Source of the DNA: Candidatus Butyricicoccus avistercoris
Lineage (GTDB): Bacteria > Bacillota > Clostridia > Oscillospirales > Butyricicoccaceae
Reading direction: 5' to 3'
Length of the DNA stretch: 64,000 nt
Assembly (NCBI GenBank): GCA_019113005.1
Contig: DXIE01000049.1
Coordinates: 1-64,000, forward strand
Shown: positions 30,771 to 41,761 of the stretch, piece after piece
Layout of the letters: each line of letters opens with the position of its first letter
Position numbering within the stretch: position 1 is the first letter of the stretch
Notes under the pieces: generated by a model
What the model was told of the DNA's origin: nothing
The model's database searches: none
Seen by the model: only the letters and a program-made list of their open reading frames with translations
Program-made: the position numbers and the translations under genes

Positions 30771-32420
30771 CTAAAGACGCAAAAGTTTAACAATGCGTTT
30801 GCCAGCTGGCAACATTAAAATATCGTCTTTTTCAAGGGCGTTTAATGCTACAAGTAACACCGCATAAGTAGCTGCTGCCACACAGATTGCAGGTAAAACC
30901 GCAACATTTGATAATTTATCACCAAGTAATCTATAAACAATAGCTGCCGCTGCACCCATACCCACACAAGCAATAAATGGTCTAACAAATAACTTGCCTA
31001 TTTTCGGCAGTTTAATATATTGCTTTAAATAAATTAAATTAAGTGTAGCAATTAAAGTGTAACAAGCGAGTGTTCCGACTGGTGCACCGTAAATATGTAT
31101 TTTAGGATTGCCAACCAGAAAATAGTTAAGTAAAATTTTGCAAATACCACCAATAAGCATGGTTATAACAGGGACTTTCATTTGACCTATTGCCTGTAAG
31201 ATTGCATTTGTAAGACCAACAAGAGCAACACAAGGAATAGCAAGTGCAAGCACCATAAGCAGTGAACCGCCTAAATTTTCATCTACTAAACCAGAAGTAT
31301 CTTCTGCGAAAAGCAAACTTATAATTGGGTGAGCAAGCACAATATAACCAATAGCAGCAGGTAAAGCGATAAGCATAGCAATACGCATAGCACTGCCCAT
31401 ATTTTTGGCCGCCATTGTGTGATTTTGCTGTGCATAAGCACCAGCCATGGCAGGTAAAACAGCAGTAGCAAGTGCAGTTATAAGTGTTTGTGGGAAATTA
31501 AACATTGTAAATGCCTGACCTGTATATACACCATAAAGAGCATTAGACTGCTCCAGTGTAAAACCCACTTCTTGAAGTCTGCTAACAAGCATACCAGTAT
31601 CTATAAGAGTTGTAAGACTTGTAACCGAGCTTGTAAGGGTTACTGGAATTACAGTTAATAAAAGAACTCTAAATAGTTCTTTATATGACCTACAATGGTC
31701 ATTTAAATTATTGCTATATGATTTTTTAGATGCTGATGCTGCATAACAAAGCATAACGACAGCAGCTAAAACTTCACCCACTGTAACACCTAAAATAGCA
31801 AAAGCCGCTTTCATAGAGTCATCAAAACCCTTAACACCTGCAAAATATGCAAATACAAGCCCTAAAACCACTTTACCACTCGCCTCTATAATCTGAGAAA
31901 GTGCGGTAGGAATCATGTTTGACATACCTTGGAAATAACCACGCACTACTGCAACAATAGAAACGAAAAATACAGCTGGTGATATGGCTCTTATAGCTTC
32001 GATTGCCATAGGGTTATTACTTAAATCGGCGATAAGGTCAGCACCAAAAAACAGTAAAACCGAACATAATGCACCAAAGCTAAAGAATGTAATGCCTGCA
32101 AGTTTTGCAATGCGTTTTACTTCTCCTCCTCGCCCTAGTGCATTAGATTCTGAAACAAGTTTGCTAAGTGCCACAGGCACACCAGCTGTGGCAATAACAA
32201 ACATAATCGTATAATACTGATAAGCACTATTAAAAATACCCATACAGGTATTACCTATATAGTGCTGAAGCGGAATTTTAAATGCCGCTGAAATAAGTTT
32301 AGCAATCAGAGTGCCAGCGACCAAAATCATAGCACCCTGCATAAAAGTTTGTTTTTTATTCTTCTGCAAAAATCGCACGCCTTTCTTATAGCATTGCACC
32401 ACAAGAAGCACAATAAACAT
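30771..32420 (-). CDS. spoVB: oligosaccharide flippase-like stage V sporulation protein B
   Basis: MOP-family TM pattern; LISAAFKIPLQHYIGNTCMGIFNSAYQYY; upstream of mazG. True start may be internal. Confidence 0.85.
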   Translation of the reverse strand: MFIVLLVVQCYKKGVRFLQKNKKQTFMQGAMILVAGTLIAKLISAAFKIPLQHYIGNTCMGIFNSAYQYYTIMFVIATAGVPVALSKLVSESNALGRGGEVKRIAKLAGITFFSFGALCSVLLFFGADLIADLSNNPMAIEAIRAISPAVFFVSIVAVVRGYFQGMSNMIPTALSQIIEASGKVVLGLVFAYFAGVKGFDDSMKAAFAILGVTVGEVLAAVVMLCYAASASKKSYSNNLNDHCRSYKELFRVLLLTVIPVTLTSSVTSLTTLIDTGMLVSRLQEVGFTLEQSNALYGVYTGQAFTMFNFPQTLITALATAVLPAMAGAYAQQNHTMAAKNMGSAMRIAMLIALPAAIGYIVLAHPIISLLFAEDTSGLVDENLGGSLLMVLALAIPCVALVGLTNAILQAIGQMKVPVITMLIGGICKILLNYFLVGNPKIHIYGAPVGTLACYTLIATLNLIYLKQYIKLPKIGKLFVRPFIACVGMGAAAAIVYRLLGDKLSNVAVLPAICVAAATYAVLLVALNALEKDDILMLPAGKRIVKLLRL

Positions 32421-32778
32421 CGTCCTTTTGGCATGTTTTGCCGCAAACTGGACATGTTACCTGCTGTTTTGTCTGTGAAAGCTGTAAACGTAAATCATCA
32501 ATTCTAGCACGGATTTCATCTACTTCGGATAAATACTTATCCATTGCATCTTGCTCTACATCAATACCTAAATGGATATCATAAACAAGCTTACCCATCT
32601 CCTTGTAAAGCACTTCACATTCGGTATTTAAATCGAAAATCTGTAAATTTAGCTTTGTAGCCTGAGCCATATCACCTGCTACCTTGCTTGCATTTTGAGC
32701 GGCTTGAGTTGCAGCCACACCTGTTTTTTCTGCAAAAATCTTTGCTTTTTCCAGCATTTTATAAACTTTAGGATCCAT
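32386..32778 (-). CDS. zinc-ribbon protein with coiled coil
   Basis: C-terminal VTCPVCGKTCQKDDVYCASCGAML; start chosen at MDPKVYKML. Confidence 0.75.
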   Translation of the reverse strand: MDPKVYKMLEKAKIFAEKTGVAATQAAQNASKVAGDMAQATKLNLQIFDLNTECEVLYKEMGKLVYDIHLGIDVEQDAMDKYLSEVDEIRARIDDLRLQLSQTKQQVTCPVCGKTCQKDDVYCASCGAML

Positions 32779-32872
32779 AATCAAAAACTCCTTTTTATAA
32801 AAATTCATTTATATTTTTACTTGATTGGAGGTATTATACACCCCCACTATATAAAAATCAAGGCGATTTTTG

Positions 32873-33787
32873 TTAACCAATAAACTCATGAAGAACTGAT
32901 GAATCTGGTATATAATTCTTATAATCTATTGTGCTAAAAAGCTTTTCAGCTTCTGAGATTTGAGTAAGACCTGCATCTTTCAGCTCATTTTCCTTGAGTT
33001 CATTTCTAAGTATATCCATAAATATAAGTGTCTCATACGGCAAATATGAATCAATAGCATAGCTTGCAAAGAATTTATAAGGGTCTATATATACTCTCTC
33101 TCCACGTCTTACAGATTTCCATTGTTTAACGGTTGATTCAACGCTTGCACTTCTAAATTTAGCATCTCTAACAGCACGCCTGCAAAATCTAAGCTGGTCT
33201 GGTGTTAAGATATTTTTTCCAGTATCAACACTACTTGCAAGAGCTATGTAAATACCAGAAGAAAATTGTTCTAAACCACCCATAAGCGTTTCATTAAAAG
33301 CATGAATACCTTCAATTACAATCATTTTATCATTTGAAAGTGAGAGAGGTTTTACTTTGTCTGTTCGTTCTTTTTTAGCAAAATCAAAAGTAGGAACAGG
33401 TATTTGCTCGCCCTTATTTAACTTTTTAAGGTGCTCATGTAAAAGAGGTAAATCCATGCAAAGAGGAGATTCAAAATCATAAACTCCGTTTTCTTCGTCC
33501 CAAGGGACTTCATAAGTGTCACGGGTTAAATAATAATCGTCCATAGAAATGGTATCGACATCTAATCCTCTTTTCTTTATACTGCTACAAAGTCTGTCAG
33601 CGGTTGTAGTTTTTCCGCTAGATGACGGACCACATAATAAAGCTATTGGTTTTTGTTTGTGATTATTAACTAATTCCTCTGCCACAAGCTCAATTTGATT
33701 TACATAGTGCTGTTCACACTGAATAATAAAATCTTCTGGATTTTTTTTTGCCTGTTTGTTTATAAAGTCCAGTTGATATGTTGCCAT
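32873..33787 (-). CDS. uridine kinase-like nucleoside kinase
   Basis: Walker A LLCGPSSSGKTTTADRLC; IVIEGIHAFNETL. Confidence 0.85.
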   Translation of the reverse strand: MATYQLDFINKQAKKNPEDFIIQCEQHYVNQIELVAEELVNNHKQKPIALLCGPSSSGKTTTADRLCSSIKKRGLDVDTISMDDYYLTRDTYEVPWDEENGVYDFESPLCMDLPLLHEHLKKLNKGEQIPVPTFDFAKKERTDKVKPLSLSNDKMIVIEGIHAFNETLMGGLEQFSSGIYIALASSVDTGKNILTPDQLRFCRRAVRDAKFRSASVESTVKQWKSVRRGERVYIDPYKFFASYAIDSYLPYETLIFMDILRNELKENELKDAGLTQISEAEKLFSTIDYKNYIPDSSVLHEFIG

Positions 33788-33803
33788 CGTGATTCCTCAC
33801 ATT

Positions 33804-35267
33804 CTAAAATATATGGAATAATTTTTGCTTACCTAAAATAATACGCTCGCCAGATTCCATATATTCCTTAGGGTATTTAGGATTTACAAAACGGGTTATT
33901 TTACCTGTTTTAAGGTCAACGAGTTTGCTAACCGCACCAGCACCAACAGATAAAATACTTTGTATTTCTTCCATCATAGCAATATTATAAATGCTTTCGG
34001 TGTTTGGTTTACACCAGCCAACATTTTCAAAGCCACCCGCTGTGAATTTTTGTCTGTATAAATAATAAGGTCCATAACCAGCACCCGAAAGTAAATTTGA
34101 TGCAGTATCAAGCATTTTTTTAACCGAACTGTGCTGATTTGCATTAGCTTCTTTGTCATATAAATCTGCACCACGCTTGATTGCAAGTGTGTGAACGGTT
34201 ATATTTTCAGGATTTAGGTTTATCAGTGTGTTTATAGTGTTTTCAAAACTCTCTGGAGTATCACCAGATAACCCCGCAATAGTATCCATATTTATAACTG
34301 AAAAACCTGTTTTTCTTGCTATTTCATAAGCTTCTATCACTTGTTTTGAATTATGATGTCTGCCAATATTTTTTAAAACATCATCATTCATAGTTTGAGG
34401 GTTTATAGACACTCTATCTGCACCACCAAGTTTAATAGCATGCATTTTTTCACTTGTTATTGTGTCTGGTCTGCCCGCCTCGACAGTATACTCTATAAGA
34501 TTTGACATATCAAAAGAGTTTTTAACACATGTCATAATCTTTTCTAACTGTTCAGGCGAAAGGGTTGTAGGAGTACCGCCACCCATATATACAGTCGAAA
34601 GCACTCTATTTGTTTTTGCCACAATTTCACCTGTGCGTTTTATTTCCTCACAGATTGCATCTACATAAGGCGGAATAAGCCCAGCAGATTTTTCTATTGA
34701 CTGTGATACAAAAGAGCAATAAGCACATCTTGAAGGGCAAAAAGGTATTCCAATATAAAGCGAAACCGAGTTTTCTGGCAAAATATCTATGGCACTTTGA
34801 GCATGAGCAGCAGCTCTCATGGTAAGAGCAGTACGCTCAGCCGAAACACCAAATTTTTCACGAAACTGCACAGCCGTCTGTGGACGTGTAAGACCTCTGT
34901 CCATCATACCTCTTGCAAGCTTTGCAGGGCGTACACCAGTTAGACTTCCCCACTCTGGCACTTTGTCTAAGAATGATAAAATAGCATCATAAATAGATAA
35001 CTTTACAATTTCGGTAAGCACTCTTTTATTTGCAAGCTCATCTGTGTTTGGCAGTATAGCCTCTCTTGATTTTTGCTCTATTCTATCACCCAGTTTAACT
35101 ATTGCTGTAGCTTTAGCGTTTTGACCGTCTATTTCAAGCTTACTTATGCAATAATCGCCCTTTTCTGGCTCGGTTTCCGCCTGTTCAGTTATAACTGTTG
35201 GCAGTAAATGCAAAATCATTTCTTCTGCCGCATGACGTAAATCATGCCCTTTTAGAATATAAATCAC
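33804..35267 (-). CDS. hemZ: coproporphyrinogen dehydrogenase-like radical SAM protein HemZ
   Basis: LYIGIPFCPSRCAYCSFVSQ; STVYMGGGTPTTLS; N-terminal extension typical of HemZ. Confidence 0.88.
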   Translation of the reverse strand: MIYILKGHDLRHAAEEMILHLLPTVITEQAETEPEKGDYCISKLEIDGQNAKATAIVKLGDRIEQKSREAILPNTDELANKRVLTEIVKLSIYDAILSFLDKVPEWGSLTGVRPAKLARGMMDRGLTRPQTAVQFREKFGVSAERTALTMRAAAHAQSAIDILPENSVSLYIGIPFCPSRCAYCSFVSQSIEKSAGLIPPYVDAICEEIKRTGEIVAKTNRVLSTVYMGGGTPTTLSPEQLEKIMTCVKNSFDMSNLIEYTVEAGRPDTITSEKMHAIKLGGADRVSINPQTMNDDVLKNIGRHHNSKQVIEAYEIARKTGFSVINMDTIAGLSGDTPESFENTINTLINLNPENITVHTLAIKRGADLYDKEANANQHSSVKKMLDTASNLLSGAGYGPYYLYRQKFTAGGFENVGWCKPNTESIYNIAMMEEIQSILSVGAGAVSKLVDLKTGKITRFVNPKYPKEYMESGERIILGKQKLFHIF

Positions 35268-35893
35268 TGTATTGCCTCACGCATATATCTATTGTACTTT
35301 CTTTCCTCATCAAGAGTTGAAAAAGCATCATGCCCTGGTAATACCTTATAATCACCCTCCATATCATAGAGCTTTTTAAGTGAACGAAGAATAGTTGGAA
35401 AGTCACCGCCTGCAAGGTCACATCTGCCGCACTCTCTGCGGAAAAGAGTATCACCAGTGAACATTACATCTCCTACTAAAATTACACTAGAGCCTGGGGT
35501 ATGCCCTGGGGTTGCGATATATTTTGCAGTCAGACCACCTACTTTTATTTCTGTGCCGTCCTCAGCTTCGATATCGACAGGAGTTTCTTTGAAATTCTTA
35601 ACAAATGGTTTAAACTCACCCATAGCGTCTTTGGTAAGCAGCCATAAATCGTCTTTATTGCATACAAGTTTAGCACCAGTAGCATTTACAACATCATGTA
35701 CGGCTAAAATATGGTCAAAATGTCCATGTGTTAAAAGCACATATTTTAACTTAATTTTTTCATCTTCTATGGTTTTTAGTATTGCCTTAGCGTTGTCGCC
35801 TGGGTCAATAACTGCACCTTCCATGGTATTTTCATCATAAAAAATATAACAATTAGTGGCAACCATGCCAACTGTTAAATGTAAAATCTTCAT
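35264..35893 (-). CDS. MBL-fold metallohydrolase (glyoxalase II-like)
   Basis: LTHGHFDHILAV; ATPGHTPGSSVILVGDVMFTGDTLF. Confidence 0.93.
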   Translation of the reverse strand: MKILHLTVGMVATNCYIFYDENTMEGAVIDPGDNAKAILKTIEDEKIKLKYVLLTHGHFDHILAVHDVVNATGAKLVCNKDDLWLLTKDAMGEFKPFVKNFKETPVDIEAEDGTEIKVGGLTAKYIATPGHTPGSSVILVGDVMFTGDTLFRRECGRCDLAGGDFPTILRSLKKLYDMEGDYKVLPGHDAFSTLDEERKYNRYMREAIQ

Positions 35894-35920
35894 TTTATTT
35901 ATTCCCTTAAAATTTAAATT

Positions 35921-36373
35921 TTATTTACCCATTTCCTCTGTATCAAGCCAGATTGTAACAGGTCCATCATTTATAAGCTCGATTTGCATATCTGCACCGA
36001 ATTCACCTGTCTGAACATTAAGCCCAGTGTTTTTACAATTAGCAATAAAGGATTCATACAGAGGAATTGCAGTTTCTGGGCGAGCTGCTCTAACAAAACT
36101 TGGACGTTTACCCTTTTTGCAATCTCCAAAAAGTGTAAACTGAGAAACAATAAGTATTTCTCCATTTATATCCTTGACAGATAAATTCATTTTGTCTTGC
36201 TCATCGGTGAAAATACGAAGTCCAGTGCATTTTTCTACTAAATACTGAACTTGTTTTTCGGTATCATCTTCACCGACTCCAAGAAAAATAAGAAGTCCAT
36301 TATTTATTTTACCTGTAACCTCTGAATTTATAGTTACAGATGCACGTTTTACACGCTGAATAAGTGCACGCAT
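35921..36373 (-). CDS. dtd: D-aminoacyl-tRNA deacylase
   Basis: MRALIQRVKRASVTI...LIVSQFTLFGDCKKGKRPSF...GPVTIWLDT. Confidence 0.97.
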   Translation of the reverse strand: MRALIQRVKRASVTINSEVTGKINNGLLIFLGVGEDDTEKQVQYLVEKCTGLRIFTDEQDKMNLSVKDINGEILIVSQFTLFGDCKKGKRPSFVRAARPETAIPLYESFIANCKNTGLNVQTGEFGADMQIELINDGPVTIWLDTEEMGK

Positions 36374-36387
36374 AATTTAAAATCTCC

Positions 36388-38580
36388 TTAATTTTCTGCG
36401 GTTCTTGTTACATCAAGTACACCTTTTATTTTTTTAAGTCTGTTTATAATATTATCAAGCTGACCTATACCAGAAACATCAACAACCGCAGTAATCATAC
36501 CAAAACCATCATTTAAATCTCTAGCTGAAAGCTCATGAACATTTACATGTGCCTGAGCGAGTAATACTGCCACATCACTAAGCACACCAATACGGCTTTT
36601 AGTTGAAATTTGAAGACCAGTTGAAAATCTATTTTTCTTGTTGTCCAGTGATTCTTCGTCCCACCAGACACGAATCCAACGGTTTTCTTCATCTTTTGCG
36701 TTATTATGGTTTTTAACATTTACACAATCTTTTCTGTGTATGGAAACACCATAACCACGAGTTACAAAACCTATGATATCATCACCAGGGATTGGTGTAC
36801 AGCATCTTGCAAATTTAACTAAACAGTTGTCAATGCCTTCAACCATAACACCAGATTCACTCTTGCTCTTTTTCTTATCATTTTGAGGCTGCTCAAGCTT
36901 ATCTATTTTTTCTTGAGCCTTACGAACCTTCATAACATCGTCTTTGATTTTATTAAGAACCTTTGTTATTGTTATGCCACCATAACCGATAGCCGCATAA
37001 AGTTCGTCCATAGATGAGAAAGTAAACTTTTGCAGAATATTCTTTTGTATTTCCTCATTTTCATAGAAACCATTATACATAAGATTAGCTCTAAGCTCTC
37101 TATCAAGCTCTGCTTTACCCTGCTCAATGTTTTCCTCTCTACATTCCTTTTTAAACCATTGTTTAATTTTATTTCTTGCCTCAGTTGTTTTAACAATTTT
37201 AACCCAGTTTCTTGATGGACCATGTGTTTCCTTAGATGTTAAAATTTCAACAATATCGCCATTTTTAAGCTGTGAATCAATAGGAGCAATTCTACCGTTT
37301 ACCTTTGCACCCACCATACGGTTTCCAACCGCTGAGTGAATAGCATAAGCAAGGTCAATAGGAGTTGCACCCGCTGGCATATTTACAACATCGCCCTTTG
37401 GGGTAAATACAAATACTTCATCTGCAAATAAATCGACTTTAATCGCTTTAATAAAGTCCTCAGCCTCGGTATCTTGTTGAGCCTCTAAAAGCTGACGAAT
37501 CCAAGCAAACGCTTGTTCATTACCCGTTTTATCTAGCCCCTGTTTGTATTTCCAGTGAGCCGCAACACCAAATTCAGCCATTTTGTGCATTTCTTCGGTT
37601 CTGATTTGTATTTCAAATGGAATACCCTCTCTACCAATTACTGTGGTATGCAGTGACTGATAACCATTTGGCTTAGGAGTTGAAATATAATCCTTAAATC
37701 TTCCTGGGATAGGCTTATAAAGGTCATGCACATAGCCTAAAACGTTATAACAGTTTGTAACACTATCGACTATAACACGCACCGCACAAATATCATAGAT
37801 TTCATTTATAGTTTTATGCTGTGCATACATTTTACGATAAATAGAATAAATATGTTTAACTCTTGCCGAAATAGTATTTTCAATTTCTGCTTCCTTGAGT
37901 TTTTCGCTTATACATTCCTTGATATGGTTTAAAAATTCCTCATGTTGGCTTGATTGTTTTTCAAGACCTTCGACAATTTCTTGATAACCGATAGGGTCAA
38001 GACATTTAAGGGATAAATCTTCAAGCTCCCATTTAATACGGCTCATACCCAAACGGTGAGCAATAGGAGCGTAAATTTCCATAGTTTCCAGAGCCTTATC
38101 ACGCTGTTTACGCTCTGGCAAAAACTGAAAAGTTCTAGCATTATGCAGTCTATCAGCGAGTTTTATAAGTATAACTCTGATATCCTTAGCCATAGCAAGA
38201 AACATTTTGCGTAAATCTTCAAATTGCTCTTGCTCTTTTGAGTATCTGAGCATACCAAGTCTTGTTACACCGTCTACAAGCTCTGCAACAGATGTACCGA
38301 ATTTATTCTCAATTTCTTTATAGCCAAATTCGGTATCTTCAATGCAGTCATGGAGTAGCCCTGCACATATGGAGTCGGTATCCAGTCCCATCTCAACTAT
38401 GATTTCTGCAACTGAAACAGGGTGAATAATATACGGTTCACCGTTTTTACGTTTTTGACCTTCATGGGCAGCGTTTGCACACTCATAAGCTGCACGAATT
38501 TTCTTTTCATTTATATTAGGATTTTGTTTTTTAGCTCTTTCTACTAAAAAATCTATTTTAGTTTGAATCGGAGAAGTCAT
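36388..38580 (-). CDS. relA: bifunctional (p)ppGpp synthetase/hydrolase RelA/SpoT
   Basis: HD domain (HDCIEDTEFGYKEIENKFG), synthetase (YISTPKPNGYQSLHT), TGS and ACT domains. Confidence 0.96.
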   Translation of the reverse strand: MTSPIQTKIDFLVERAKKQNPNINEKKIRAAYECANAAHEGQKRKNGEPYIIHPVSVAEIIVEMGLDTDSICAGLLHDCIEDTEFGYKEIENKFGTSVAELVDGVTRLGMLRYSKEQEQFEDLRKMFLAMAKDIRVILIKLADRLHNARTFQFLPERKQRDKALETMEIYAPIAHRLGMSRIKWELEDLSLKCLDPIGYQEIVEGLEKQSSQHEEFLNHIKECISEKLKEAEIENTISARVKHIYSIYRKMYAQHKTINEIYDICAVRVIVDSVTNCYNVLGYVHDLYKPIPGRFKDYISTPKPNGYQSLHTTVIGREGIPFEIQIRTEEMHKMAEFGVAAHWKYKQGLDKTGNEQAFAWIRQLLEAQQDTEAEDFIKAIKVDLFADEVFVFTPKGDVVNMPAGATPIDLAYAIHSAVGNRMVGAKVNGRIAPIDSQLKNGDIVEILTSKETHGPSRNWVKIVKTTEARNKIKQWFKKECREENIEQGKAELDRELRANLMYNGFYENEEIQKNILQKFTFSSMDELYAAIGYGGITITKVLNKIKDDVMKVRKAQEKIDKLEQPQNDKKKSKSESGVMVEGIDNCLVKFARCCTPIPGDDIIGFVTRGYGVSIHRKDCVNVKNHNNAKDEENRWIRVWWDEESLDNKKNRFSTGLQISTKSRIGVLSDVAVLLAQAHVNVHELSARDLNDGFGMITAVVDVSGIGQLDNIINRLKKIKGVLDVTRTAEN

Positions 38581-38608
38581 ATTATTTTCCTCCTTTGTAT
38601 AAAAATTT

Positions 38609-40687
38609 TTATTTGCTCATACTACGCAGAGTGGCAAGCACAACAGACTTTGAAATATCAGCCTTACCTTTAAATGGTTTTAACATAATATTTAAAAGAT
38701 TATCTCTAAAATTATAATCTAATAGCTGACTTTCACTGAAAACATCAAGACAAACAAAAAGCTTACCTATATTTATTTCTCTTTTGCTTTCCCACTGAAT
38801 ACGTCTTGAAAGTGCGTTAGAATGAACTCTCAAAATGCCTTCTTCTGCTCTACTTATTATATGACGCCAAACAGCAACCAAATCAGGTCTATCAGGGTAT
38901 AAAAACTGAGCTTCTTTAGCTGTTAATGCACCATCGGACATATAAGTTCTATAAAGCGACAATAATTTTTCATCAGCTTTAATTTCGCAGTCACTTAGCT
39001 TTACATCTTTTAAAATCATTTGAACCGTTCTATGAGAGCGAAATTCATTTATTTCCAGATTAAAAGCTACATCTACAAAATTGCCTTGTGCAAAACCACA
39101 ACCACCTGCACCAGTGCCAAAAAGCATGGCTGTATATGTAACACCGTCCTTCATAAGAGTAAGTCTTACATGCTTATCACTTGAAATAGGTGTTATCTCC
39201 TCAACATACATATTGTACATTGAAAAAACAGGTTGAGTGTTTTTCATTCCAAAAGGCTCTAATCTTGTAAGAGAATCAACAGCAGCCTCGGTTATATAAT
39301 CTGGCGTTATTTCACAGTCTATATTAACAACTGGCAGTAAATCATCTGGGTTTATATGCTCATTTGCATATTCCTTGATTTCTTTTTTAAACTGCTCTAT
39401 ATTTTCCTGCTTGATTGTAAGACCTGCGGCAAGCTCATGCCCACCGTATTTATCGAGTAAATGCTCACTGTTAGTTAGTGCCTCAAAAAGATTAAATCCG
39501 CTCATAGAGCGACCAGAACCCTTGCCTATACCCTCATCAACAGCTATTAGGATAACTGGGCAAGCGTATCTGTCACAAAGTCTTGATGATACAATACCTA
39601 TTACACCATGATGCCAACCCTCGCCATCAAGCACAATAAGTTTATCTTCTAGCGGGTTATAGTTTTTACGAAGTGATAAAAGTGCTTGGTCTAAAATATC
39701 ATTCTCTGCTGTCTGACGTTGTTTATTTTGCTCACAAAGCAGAGCCGCAAGCTCTTGAGCCTTAACAGGGTCATCTGTTAAAAAAAGCTCGACTGCCTGT
39801 TCAGTATTTCCCATACGACCAGCAGCATTTATTCTTGGTGCAAGTATAAAGCTGATAGTAGATGCTGTAAGTCTTTTGTTTTTTTGTCCAGACTCACGAA
39901 GTAGCATTTCAAGTCCTAAATTTTTGGTGTTTTCCATACATTTAAGACCATGAGCTACAATTATTCTGTTTTCGCCTATTATTGGCATAACGTCGGCAAC
40001 AGTGCCAAGGGAAACCAAATCCGAATATTTTTCAACTATCTCAGCTAGATTTTCTGCACCTTCCATAGCACAAATTAGCTTAAATGCCACACCAACGCCT
40101 GCAAGCTCATCAAAAGGATAATCACAATCACTTCTTCTAGGGTTTACAACAGCGGTTGCAACTGGGAGTTGTTCTCTACATTCGTGATGGTCAGTAACAA
40201 TAACACGCATACCAAGCTCAGTAGCATGCTTTATTTCCTCTAAAGCAGTAACTCCAGAGTCAACTGTAACAATGGTTCTAACACCTTGACTGTAAAGTGT
40301 ATCCATAGCAGAACAAGAAAGACCATAGCCTTCACTTAATCTGTTTGGAATATAATAATCAGCATTTGCACCTTTGCTTTTTAAATATCGCAAAAGAACA
40401 CATGTCGAAGTTATACCGTCTACGTCATAATCGCCAAAAACTATTATTTTTTCATTTTTTTCTATTGCATCTTTGAGAGCCTTAACTGCTAAGTCCATAT
40501 CTTTAAGCAGCATTGGGTCATATAAATGCTCTAAATCTGTTGCAAGAAAGGTTTCGGCTTTTTCTTTAGTGTCCACACCTCTTGCACAAAGCACCGCAGC
40601 TGCCAGCGGAGAAAATCCACAGGCTGTGGAAAGAGAGCGAGCCTTTTGTAAATCTGGCGTCGCAGTCAACCATTTTTTGATTTTCAT
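38609..40687 (-). CDS. recJ: single-stranded-DNA-specific exonuclease RecJ
   Basis: VFGDYDVDGITSTCVLLRYLK; DHH/DHHA1 features. Confidence 0.95.
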   Translation of the reverse strand: MKIKKWLTATPDLQKARSLSTACGFSPLAAAVLCARGVDTKEKAETFLATDLEHLYDPMLLKDMDLAVKALKDAIEKNEKIIVFGDYDVDGITSTCVLLRYLKSKGANADYYIPNRLSEGYGLSCSAMDTLYSQGVRTIVTVDSGVTALEEIKHATELGMRVIVTDHHECREQLPVATAVVNPRRSDCDYPFDELAGVGVAFKLICAMEGAENLAEIVEKYSDLVSLGTVADVMPIIGENRIIVAHGLKCMENTKNLGLEMLLRESGQKNKRLTASTISFILAPRINAAGRMGNTEQAVELFLTDDPVKAQELAALLCEQNKQRQTAENDILDQALLSLRKNYNPLEDKLIVLDGEGWHHGVIGIVSSRLCDRYACPVILIAVDEGIGKGSGRSMSGFNLFEALTNSEHLLDKYGGHELAAGLTIKQENIEQFKKEIKEYANEHINPDDLLPVVNIDCEITPDYITEAAVDSLTRLEPFGMKNTQPVFSMYNMYVEEITPISSDKHVRLTLMKDGVTYTAMLFGTGAGGCGFAQGNFVDVAFNLEINEFRSHRTVQMILKDVKLSDCEIKADEKLLSLYRTYMSDGALTAKEAQFLYPDRPDLVAVWRHIISRAEEGILRVHSNALSRRIQWESKREINIGKLFVCLDVFSESQLLDYNFRDNLLNIMLKPFKGKADISKSVVLATLRSMSK

Positions 40688-40861
40688 GTTTGCCCCTTCT
40701 CAGACCATAATAAAACTTATGTCTGGTATTTATAATTGTACACATTATAACAAATTTTCGTACGAATAACAACCACTTTGACCACGTTGCATGCTAAAAT
40801 ATGGCAAAAATACAAAAGTACAGCACTTTTACATGCTATACTTAATGGTTTTTTATTTAGT

Positions 40862-41461
40862 TTAAAATAAAGTATAGCAAACAGACATAATGACAGGTAC
40901 AGCAGCCGAGCAAATAACACCATTTAGAACAGAAAAAACAACCGTTTTTTCATCTGTATAGCGTATCATCATCGGAAGTGTTGTGTCCTCACTTGTAGCA
41001 CCAGCAGGAGCTATACAAGTATAATAGTTTAATTTAATTGCAATCACAGGAATTACAAAAAATGAGATTATTTCACGCATTAAATTGCTTAAAAAAGCAA
41101 TACTTCCGTATTCTGCACCCGATAAATTACCTATTGCAACACCAGTTAAGCTATACCAACCAAGTCCGCCAGAAATTGCAAGACTTTCTCTCATTGGTTC
41201 ATTTAAAACAAAACTGCATATCACTCCGCCTATAATAGAGCCTATTATAATTCCTGTTGGTATAAGTAGCAGTTTTAAATGATATTTTTTCATTTGTTCC
41301 ACAATGCTTTCATGAAGTCCAACACTTATACCCACCAAAACCATTGTTAAATATAAAATATAATCTGTATGGCTTGCAAGATAATCTAAAACAGCAAATT
41401 CCTGTCCGGAAAGTCCGTAAAGTGTGCCTAAAACAAGTGCAATAACCGCTAAAATTACCAA
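40862..41461 (-). CDS. LysO-family (DUF340) transporter, C-terminal polypeptide
   Basis: 199 aa multi-TM; SGGLGWYSLTGVAIGNLSGAEYGSIAFLSNLMREI; GATSEDTTLPM. Confidence 0.8.
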   Translation of the reverse strand: MVILAVIALVLGTLYGLSGQEFAVLDYLASHTDYILYLTMVLVGISVGLHESIVEQMKKYHLKLLLIPTGIIIGSIIGGVICSFVLNEPMRESLAISGGLGWYSLTGVAIGNLSGAEYGSIAFLSNLMREIISFFVIPVIAIKLNYYTCIAPAGATSEDTTLPMMIRYTDEKTVVFSVLNGVICSAAVPVIMSVCYTLF

Positions 41462-41743
41462 TTATTTGTCCTCCTTTTTATCTTTATCAAAAAATCTTTC
41501 TGTTAAGAAATACACAATAACCGTGCTTAAAATTGTCGGTATAAGACAAAAAACAAGACTTTTAAATCCTAAACTTGAAAGCTCATCTATTAAATTTTCA
41601 CGTCTGCCAAGCATTACTCCCATAGAGAAGATAAGCAGCATTGTCATAACAACTTGCATTTTTTCGTTTAGCTTTTTTAGTTTCTTTGGAAAACAAAATC
41701 GACCAATTAACACACCAATAAGCATAAAAATTAAAATTTCCAT
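41462..41743 (-). CDS. LysO-family (DUF340) transporter, N-terminal polypeptide
   Basis: Multi-TM MEILIFMLIGVLIGRFCFPKKLKKLNEKMQVVMTMLLIFSMGVMLGRR; abuts 41461; start set at ATG after GGGGG. Confidence 0.75.
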   Translation of the reverse strand: MEILIFMLIGVLIGRFCFPKKLKKLNEKMQVVMTMLLIFSMGVMLGRRENLIDELSSLGFKSLVFCLIPTILSTVIVYFLTERFFDKDKKEDK

Positions 41744-41761
41744 TAAAACCCCCACAAATAA

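Noticed and set aside
4068-35267. hemW (4068-5186) and hemZ (33804-35267) as a duplicated gene
   Set aside because: Both are radical SAM coproporphyrinogen-oxidase-like, but domain layout differs (hemZ has a long N-terminal extension) and both are ordinary in Clostridia.
35457-35840. 127-aa + strand ORF inside the MBL-fold hydrolase
   Set aside because: Antisense to a well-supported gene.
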